DNA from: CAYWNA01 sp964459305
GTDB lineage: Bacteria > Planctomycetota > Planctomycetia > Pirellulales > Pirellulaceae
Direction of reading: 5' to 3'
Length of the DNA stretch: 27,745 nucleotides
Assembly: GCA_964459305.1 (NCBI GenBank)
Contig: CAYWNA010000175.1
Coordinates: 1-27,745, forward strand
A program made the translations under genes and the position numbers. The first letter of the stretch is position 1, and each line of letters begins with the position of its first letter. The notes under the pieces are model-generated. The model did not search any database, had not been told where the DNA came from, and was given only the letters and a program-made list of their open reading frames with translations. Shown here piece by piece: positions 22,895-27,745 of the stretch.

Positions 22895-24331
22895 ATGACT
22901 AACCAGGTGGATGTCGCTAGGCTGAAGGAAATCGTAGGAGACGAGAACGTCAGGGACGACCCGGCCGACTGCTATGTGTACGGCTCGGACGCGTCGGTCC
23001 ACGAGGCGATGCCCTGGGTAATCGTTCGGCCGCAAAACACCGCGCAGGTCCAGGAGCTTCTGAGCTACGCCAACGCGGAGAAGATCCCGGTGGTGCCCCG
23101 GGGAGCGGGATCCGGTATGTGCGGGCAAGTCGTGCCGATCCACGGGGGCATCGTCCTGGACATGAAGGCTATGAACCGCATCCTAGAGGTCAACCTGAAG
23201 GATGCCTACTGCCGCGTCGAGCCCGGGGTGGTGGACGACGACCTGAACCGGGCGCTCAAGCCCCATGGCTTCTTTTATCCCCCCACCCCTGCCTCAAGCC
23301 GCATCGCCACCATCGGCGGTGAGATCGCCAACAACGCCAGCGGTACCCGCTCGGTCAAGTACGGTGCCGCCCGTGACTCGGTGCTGGGGCTCAAAGTGGT
23401 ACTGGCGGACGGCTCGTGTCTGTCGCTGGGCACCGCCACTCGCGTGGCCGCGTCGGGCTACGCCTTCGAGCGTTTGGTGGTCGGTTCGGAGGGTACCTTG
23501 GGTGTAGTGGTGGAAGCCACCCTGCGGTTTGTCCCCATCCCGCGCTTCCGGTGCCTGGGCATCGCCAAGTTCAACCGGCTCGAAGAGGCCGGGGAGGCAA
23601 TCTCGGAGATCATCGCCTTGGGCTGCCAGCCGTCCATGTTGGAACTGGTCGACAAGGTGGCAATCACGGCGGTGAACAAGGCCGAAAATCTGGGGCTTCC
23701 CGATGTCGAGGCCATCCTACTGTTCGAGGCTGACGGCATGGTACGCGAGGCAGTGGACCACGAGATCGAACAGGTCAAGGTGGTGTGCGAGAAGCACGAG
23801 GGTTTCGGCATCGAGTATAGCCACGAGGAGCAGGAGCGAACGCGGCTCTTCGCCGGGCGAAAGAAGCTGTTTCCCTCGCTGTCGAAGTACGAGGATCTGC
23901 TCTCCTCCACGTCGCTGGCCGATGACATGGCGGTTCCCTTTTCGGCAATGGCGGACACCGCCCGCAAGATCCACGAGGTGGCCGAACGCAACGGCATCGT
24001 CATGACCGCCTACGGTCACTGCGGCGCGGGTTGTATGCACACCAAGATCCTGATGGACACCACGCGCGGCGAGCAGTGGGACGCGGCCCGCAAGGCGGTG
24101 GCTGAGATCTACGAGTACGTGCGCTCGGTGGGCGGCACCACCTCGGCCGAGCACGGCATCGGGCTGTCGAAGGCTCCCGCCTTCAAGCAGGAGAAGGAAG
24201 CCAGCCTGGAGCTGATGCGCGCGGTCAAGCGCGCCTTCGATCCGAACAACATCCTCAACCCGGGCAAGCTGATGGACGCCCCGGACGATTGGCTCACCGC
24301 CACCCGGCTGCGATACGCGGTTGAGAGCTGA
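22895..24331 (+). CDS. GlcD-type FAD-linked 2-hydroxyacid dehydrogenase
   Basis: A 478-residue flavoprotein of the GlcD/D-lactate dehydrogenase family (PCMH FAD fold plus FAD-oxidase C domain). The FAD-binding core has VIVRPQNTAQVQELL, PVVPRGAGSGMCGQ, the ADP-binding PPTPASSRIATIGGEIANNA and VVGSEGTLGVV. The C-terminal domain carries the GHCGAGCMHTKI motif, with the metal or substrate His residues of this family, then TSAEHGIG and FDPNNILNPGK. It should oxidise a 2-hydroxyacid such as D-lactate or glycolate to the 2-oxoacid and hand electrons to an Fe-S partner. The ATG at 22895 is set by GGAGG at 22884-22888; an in-frame ATG at 22817 has no such site. The partner is encoded six bases downstream. 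GC content and G/C-ending codons are higher here than in the helicase run. Confidence 0.9.
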   Translation: MTNQVDVARLKEIVGDENVRDDPADCYVYGSDASVHEAMPWVIVRPQNTAQVQELLSYANAEKIPVVPRGAGSGMCGQVVPIHGGIVLDMKAMNRILEVNLKDAYCRVEPGVVDDDLNRALKPHGFFYPPTPASSRIATIGGEIANNASGTRSVKYGAARDSVLGLKVVLADGSCLSLGTATRVAASGYAFERLVVGSEGTLGVVVEATLRFVPIPRFRCLGIAKFNRLEEAGEAISEIIALGCQPSMLELVDKVAITAVNKAENLGLPDVEAILLFEADGMVREAVDHEIEQVKVVCEKHEGFGIEYSHEEQERTRLFAGRKKLFPSLSKYEDLLSSTSLADDMAVPFSAMADTARKIHEVAERNGIVMTAYGHCGAGCMHTKILMDTTRGEQWDAARKAVAEIYEYVRSVGGTTSAEHGIGLSKAPAFKQEKEASLELMRAVKRAFDPNNILNPGKLMDAPDDWLTATRLRYAVES

Positions 24332-24337
24332 GATAAA

Positions 24338-25282
24338 ATGGCCGAGTTCGACCGATTGAAAAAATGGGAGTCGTCGCTGAACGCGTGCATCCGCTGCGGC
24401 TACTGCTACGAGCACTGCCCGATCTACAAGACCACGCGCTGGGAAATCGACTCGCCCCGCGGCAAGATGACGTTGGCGTTCGGGCTGCTCCACGGCGAGT
24501 TGGAGCCTTCCGACTACATCGCCGAGAAGCTGTTCGAGTGTTTCCACTGCCAACGGTGTCAGGACGCCTGCTCATCGGGCGTATACACCATGGACGTGTT
24601 CGCCGACGCACGCGCGGACCTGATCGACGCAGGCTTCGAGCCGGTAGGCACGACCTCGTGGACCGACCACGATAAATGCGCCGTGTGCCTCAACTGCGTG
24701 CGGATGTGCCCCCACGAGGCCCGTTCTTTCGAGAACCGCATCCAGACAGACCGGCTCAAGTGCCAGTGCTGCGGCTCGTGCTTGGACGCGTGCTCCGCCC
24801 GGGCCATCCACATCGAAAAGGGCTTTGGTACGGGCCCCGACGAATTGAGAGAATCGGTGGCCGAGTTCCTCTTACAGCCGGAAGCCAAGGGAGTTGTTTT
24901 CGGTTGTTCCTGGTCGACCTACCCTGGATTCCAGACCGCGCAGTTGGCTGGCGAGGGGGAAAACTGCGACCACCGGGTGTTCGTGACCGCCTGCACGGGC
25001 CGGCTGACCGCCGCGGTGGTGCTCGACGCCTTCGAACGCGGCGCCTGGGGAGTGCTGCTGGTGGGCTGCCCAGACGACGAGTGCGAGCACGGCGGCAACA
25101 TGCGGGCCCAGGCCCGCATGGAGATGCTGCGCGACGTGCTCGCCCACATCGGGGTGGCGCCCGAACGGTTGCAGGTCGCCGAAGCGAGCAAGAAAAAGCC
25201 GAAGGTGTTCAGCGGCCACGTGCGTGAATTCATGGAGGCCGTCCGCGGGCTGGGGCCTTTGCACCCAGGGGGTGCGCCATGA
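24338..25282 (+). CDS. Fe-S electron-transfer protein: HdrC/GlcF-like plus FlpD fusion
   Basis: A 314-residue iron-sulfur protein with an uncommon build. Residues 17-78 match the N-terminal part of GlcF/HdrC/LutA, with two CxxCxxCxxxC sets (C17/20/23/27 and C68/71/74/78) and SPRGKM between. Two more [4Fe-4S] ferredoxin motifs follow (C114/117/120/124 and C142/145/148/152). In place of the CCG domains of GlcF comes an FlpD/MvhD-like [2Fe-2S] domain at about 186-275, with FGCSWSTYPG, VTACTGRLTAAVVLDAF and VGCPDDECEHGGN (C190, C219, C244, C249). The second Cys of the usual CNWC motif is Ser here. MvhD/FlpD domains pass electrons to heterodisulfide reductase HdrA. The protein likely takes electrons from the GlcD-like flavoprotein and relays them to another complex. 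Its stop overlaps the larA-like start by ATGA. Confidence 0.85.
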   Translation: MAEFDRLKKWESSLNACIRCGYCYEHCPIYKTTRWEIDSPRGKMTLAFGLLHGELEPSDYIAEKLFECFHCQRCQDACSSGVYTMDVFADARADLIDAGFEPVGTTSWTDHDKCAVCLNCVRMCPHEARSFENRIQTDRLKCQCCGSCLDACSARAIHIEKGFGTGPDELRESVAEFLLQPEAKGVVFGCSWSTYPGFQTAQLAGEGENCDHRVFVTACTGRLTAAVVLDAFERGAWGVLLVGCPDDECEHGGNMRAQARMEMLRDVLAHIGVAPERLQVAEASKKKPKVFSGHVREFMEAVRGLGPLHPGGAP

Positions 25283-26529
25283 TCGTGCGAGTTCCTTACG
25301 GCAAACAAGACTCCATCGACGTGGAGGTCGACGACGCTCGCGTCGCAGGCGTGCTTGAGCCTAACCCAGTAGAGATCGGCGACGAGATCGCAACCATCCG
25401 CCGTGCGCTCGACAAACCAATCGGCGCTCCACGGCTCGCGGAGTTCCTTTCTGACGCCCTCAATGTGCTGTTTCTGGTGAATGACGCCACCCGCCCCACG
25501 CCCACCGCCACGGTACTGGACGTGGTGGCCGATGACCTGGCGGGCCGCGACGTGCGTTTCCTGGTGGCCACTGGCAACCACCGCGCGCCCACCGAGGAGG
25601 AGTACCGCCAGATATTCGGCCCTCACCTGGAGACCTTCCGCGGCCGGGTCCATGCCCACGACGCCCGACACGACGAGATGGTGCTGCTGGGCCGCTCGAA
25701 GAACGGCACCGAGATGCGGGTGAACAAGATGGGTGTCGAGGCGCACAAGATCGTCATCATTTCCTCGGTGGAACCCCACTACTTCGCTGGCTATACCGGG
25801 GGGCGCAAATCGTTCTTGCCCGGCATCGCCTCGCACCAGACCATCACCCAGAACCACAAGCTGGCGCTTCGGCGCGAGGCTAGGGCGCTGGCGCTGGAGG
25901 GCAACCCGGTCCACGAAGACATGATCGATGCGTTGGGCACGGTGCAAAAGGAGATCTTCAACATCAACACGGTGCTCGACAAGGATCACCGGGTGTACGC
26001 GGCGGTGGCCGGAGACATCCACGCCTCATTCGAGCAGGCCAGCCGCAAGGCCGACGAGGTGTTCGCCGCCCCGCTCGACGAGAAGGCCGACGTGGTGGTC
26101 TCGGTGGTGAAGTTCCCCGGGGACATTAACCTCTACCAGTCCCAAAAGGGCATCGACAACGCCAAGCATGCGCTGCGCGACGGCGGTATCCTCATCCTGG
26201 TCTCTCCGTGCCGCGAAGGCATCGGCGAGGCGACTTTTTTCGAGTTGCTCAGTTCGGCCAATTCGCCCGGCTCGGTGATGGAGAAGATCGAGCAGGGCTA
26301 CGTGCTGGGCTACCACAAGGCGGCCAAGATGGCCGAGGTCAACCAGTGGGCCCAGGTATGGGCGGTCACCGATCTGGAGCCAGGGGTGCTCGGGAAGATC
26401 TTCATCCGCTCGTGCAGTTCGCTGCAGCAGGCGGTCGACGAGGCGCTGGCCGAGAAGGGCGACGATGCCAGGGTGCTGTTCCTGCTCGATGGCGGTCTGA
26501 TCATTCCCGTGACAAGGAGTTCGTCATGA
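25279..26529 (+). CDS. LarA-family nickel-pincer racemase
   Basis: A 416-residue member of the LarA (lactate racemase) family, which uses the nickel-pincer nucleotide NPN. All residues known from Lactobacillus plantarum LarA are present with the same spacing: H101 in TGNHR (LarA H108), H167 in EPHYFAG (H174), K177 in GGRK (K184, which covalently binds the cofactor) and H193 in QNHK (H200). NDATRPTP at 68-75 provides the D72/R75 pair, and HDARHDEMVLLGR is also conserved. LarA enzymes racemise or epimerise 2-hydroxyacids. Beside a GlcD-type dehydrogenase, it would let the cell use both lactate enantiomers or a related acid. No larB, larC or larE cofactor genes lie in the window. The gene overlaps both neighbours by ATGA. 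Confidence 0.9.
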   Translation: MIVRVPYGKQDSIDVEVDDARVAGVLEPNPVEIGDEIATIRRALDKPIGAPRLAEFLSDALNVLFLVNDATRPTPTATVLDVVADDLAGRDVRFLVATGNHRAPTEEEYRQIFGPHLETFRGRVHAHDARHDEMVLLGRSKNGTEMRVNKMGVEAHKIVIISSVEPHYFAGYTGGRKSFLPGIASHQTITQNHKLALRREARALALEGNPVHEDMIDALGTVQKEIFNINTVLDKDHRVYAAVAGDIHASFEQASRKADEVFAAPLDEKADVVVSVVKFPGDINLYQSQKGIDNAKHALRDGGILILVSPCREGIGEATFFELLSSANSPGSVMEKIEQGYVLGYHKAAKMAEVNQWAQVWAVTDLEPGVLGKIFIRSCSSLQQAVDEALAEKGDDARVLFLLDGGLIIPVTRSSS

Positions 26530-27191
26530 TCGTAGCCCAGCCCAAGCCCATCGACGAGATCCTGCGATGGCTCGAAGGTCGCAAGAAAGTACTTCTGGCC
26601 GGCTGCCAGGGCTGCGTGACGGTGTGCTCCGCCGGCGGCCAGAAGGAAATCGATACTTTGGCAAGCGTACTGCGACTGGCCCGCAATCAGCAGGGCGAGC
26701 CGATCGAGATCACCCAGGTGAATCTCGAGCGCCAGTGCGACCCGGAGTACGTGGACGAATTGGCCGAGCCGGCCCGCGGGCACGACGCCATTCTGTCTCT
26801 GGCCTGCGGCGCCGGGGTGCAGATGGTGGCCGAGCGGCTGGGCGCGGTCGAGGTGTTGCCGGGGGTGGATACGGTGTTCATCGGCGCGGCCGAGGATAAA
26901 GGCGTCTGGGCCGAGCGTTGCCAGGCGTGCGGGGACTGCAAGCTGCAGTTGACCGGCGGGATCTGCCCGGTGTCGCGGTGTTCGAAGAGCCTGATGAACG
27001 GGCCCTGCGGCGGCTCGGTCGACGGAAGCTGCGAAATCGACCCCGAAATAACCTGTGGCTGGCAGATGATCGTCGACCGGCTCGAAGCCCTCGGCTGCCT
27101 CGATCGCTACGAGGAGATTCTGCCGATGCCAGACTGGTCCAAGTCCCGCGACGGCGGCCCGCGCAAGCTGGTGCGCGAGGATTTGAAATGA
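26526..27191 (+). CDS. metV: MetV-like methylene-THF reductase C-terminal domain protein
   Basis: A 221-residue protein of the MTHFR_C family (PF12225), the MetV subunit that partners MetF in Wood-Ljungdahl organisms. The N-terminal half (LLAGCQGCVTVCSAGGQKE; C27, C30, C34; later C71 and C94) is a small alpha/beta Fe-S domain. The C-terminal zinc/Fe-S part is diagnostic: ERCQACGDCKLQLTGGICPV, RCSKSLMNGPCGG, then C169 and TCGWQMIVDRLEALG. In Moorella-type complexes MetV links MetF to HdrABC and MvhD, matching the FlpD domain two genes upstream. ATG overlaps the larA stop. A longer frame opens at 26208 but only shadows larA. No metF follows; an unrelated frame starts immediately after the stop. 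Confidence 0.85.
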   Translation: MIVAQPKPIDEILRWLEGRKKVLLAGCQGCVTVCSAGGQKEIDTLASVLRLARNQQGEPIEITQVNLERQCDPEYVDELAEPARGHDAILSLACGAGVQMVAERLGAVEVLPGVDTVFIGAAEDKGVWAERCQACGDCKLQLTGGICPVSRCSKSLMNGPCGGSVDGSCEIDPEITCGWQMIVDRLEALGCLDRYEEILPMPDWSKSRDGGPRKLVREDLK

Positions 27192-27398
27192 ATCGTCCGT
27201 ACGCGACAACTCCGCGAGCGCTTCAACGCGGTGGAATCCCAATTCCAAGTCCTCGACCGTCTGATCGAACTCTTCCGCGCCACACCCGCGGGCCGCGACA
27301 TGATCGCCGCTTGGCAAGCCTCGCGCGTAATCCGAGATTTGGGGCATGGTCCGTCGTCGCAGCCACCGAAGGAAAGCCCGACGCCGGAAGCGAGTTGA
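27192..27398 (+). pseudogene. 3' remnant of an unknown gene after metV
   Basis: Directly after the metV stop, and in the same frame, the sequence reads VRTRQLRERFNAVESQFQVL and continues DRLIELFRATPAGRDMIAAW, then ASRVIRDLGHGP and a Pro/Glu-rich end before a TGA near 27396. It looks like a real helical protein tail, of a kind I associate with planctomycete hypothetical proteins. It has no start and its composition differs from metV, so it is probably a remnant joined at a recombination point. From 27399 to 27532 I see nothing else. Confidence 0.4.
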
Positions 27399-27532
27399 AG
27401 GCTCACACTGCTGAGAACGCGTCTTTCTGCGCAATGGACCTTCCTGTTGGCGCAAGATGGAGGAACTCCCAGCCGAACGGATTGGGAGACCCGCTCACAT
27501 CGGAAGACCGCGTGCAAGCCAGAGAAGCCTCC

Positions 27533-27697
27533 TCACGCTGCGCGGTTCCGGTCCAGTGGGCTCTTGACGGAAATCCCCGGCCGGTTCAACACGTGCGTGT
27601 AAATCTGTGTCGTCTTCACGTCCTTGTGCCCGAGTAATTCCTGCACCACTCGGATATCGTAACCGTCCTCCAGCATATGCGTGGCAAAACTGTGCCG
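27533..27697 (-). pseudogene. Integron-type tyrosine recombinase, C-terminal fragment
   Basis: The minus strand encodes the last 53 residues of a tyrosine recombinase, starting RHSFATHMLEDGYDIRVVQE, then LLGHKDVKTTQIYTHVLNRP and a tail around GISVKSPLD. The LLGHKDVxTTxIYTHVLNRG signature with the VxSP end is typical of integron integrases (IntI). The active-site His of GHKD and the Tyr nucleophile of IYTHV are present. Upstream, similarity stops at the R of RHSFATH, where palindromic repeats begin and a stop follows within four codons, so the catalytic core and the whole DNA-binding domain are missing. No attC-like cassettes were recognised. Confidence 0.75.
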
Positions 27698-27731
27698 CTT
27701 ATGCCGCTATCGGCATAAGCGGCATTATGCC
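27694..27731. repeat. Palindromic repeats at integrase break
   Basis: GCCGCTTATGCCG (27694-27706) and CGGCATAAGCGGC (27711-27723) are perfect inverted arms around CTAT. They are followed by the near-palindrome GGCATTATGCC (27721-27731). The left arm begins exactly inside the His codon where integrase similarity ends. The window stops shortly after, so the full extent is unknown. Confidence 0.65.
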
Positions 27732-27745
27732 GACTCCCGGATTAT

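Noticed and set aside
24919..27455. Long minus-strand frames (367 and 381 codons) opposite the larA/metV region
   Set aside because: They mirror strongly conserved LarA and MetV codons and have the His/Gln/Val bias typical of antisense GC-rich frames.
27694..27731. attC site of an integron cassette array
   Set aside because: The palindromes lack the RYYYAAC/GTTRRRY core sites and no cassette-like genes are visible.
1..27745. CRISPR array
   Set aside because: Many repeats exist but none is a regularly spaced direct array with unique spacers.

Overview
The window most likely comes from a planctomycete (Planctomycetota, Pirellulales-like). This is inferred from Tat-exported GFO/IDH/MocA oxidoreductases, GEVED/LamG surface protein sequence, a secreted DUF1961 protein, a small membrane protein opening with an NPYRSP motif, and many GC-rich palindromic repeats between genes. 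It is chromosomal, with a few intact housekeeping genes embedded in repeat-rich, eroded DNA.

Layout. 1-2200: a small exported coiled-coil protein and an exported CinA-like protein. 2200-6520: an eroded stretch with a GFO/IDH/MocA gene carrying a large internal deletion, a two-gene operon ending in a truncated HNH endonuclease, and a GEVED/LamG gene fragment lacking both ends. 6520-7140: repeats. 7141-8469: secreted DUF1961 protein. 8470-10900: a ParE-type toxin-antitoxin pair between two diverged copies of one non-coding block, then a small lipoprotein and a small unknown gene. 10931-14865: uvrA between two copies of a ~150-bp direct repeat, with a DUF4242-like gene tail and a terminator on its left and an IS91-type transposase scrap on its right. 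14868-17817: a Tat-exported GFO/IDH/MocA protein divergent from folP, which overlaps a membrane protein gene. 18236-22606: a compact run of a UvrD/PcrA helicase, an NADH:flavin (OYE) oxidoreductase and a DnaQ-like exonuclease. 22895-27191: a tight, GC-rich four-gene operon. 27192-27745: a gene tail and the last 53 codons of an integron-type tyrosine recombinase, cut off inside palindromic repeats.

The most interesting unit is the operon at 22895-27191. It encodes a GlcD-type FAD 2-hydroxyacid dehydrogenase, an Fe-S protein fusing a GlcF/HdrC-like part, two further [4Fe-4S] motifs and an FlpD/MvhD domain, a LarA-type nickel racemase with every catalytic residue in place, and MetV (the zinc/Fe-S MTHFR_C protein). 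Consecutive genes overlap or lie within a few bases of each other. The set suggests a pathway that racemises and oxidises a 2-hydroxyacid such as lactate and passes electrons through a heterodisulfide-reductase-like wire toward the methylene-tetrahydrofolate reductase step. No hdrA, hdrB, metF or larBCE lies in the window, and the sequence right after metV looks like a recombination junction.

A second theme is that nearly every broken gene ends at or beside a repeat: HNH, GEVED/LamG, the DUF4242 tail, the IS91 scrap and the integron integrase. This suggests repeat-mediated rearrangement. I saw no tRNA, rRNA or CRISPR array.
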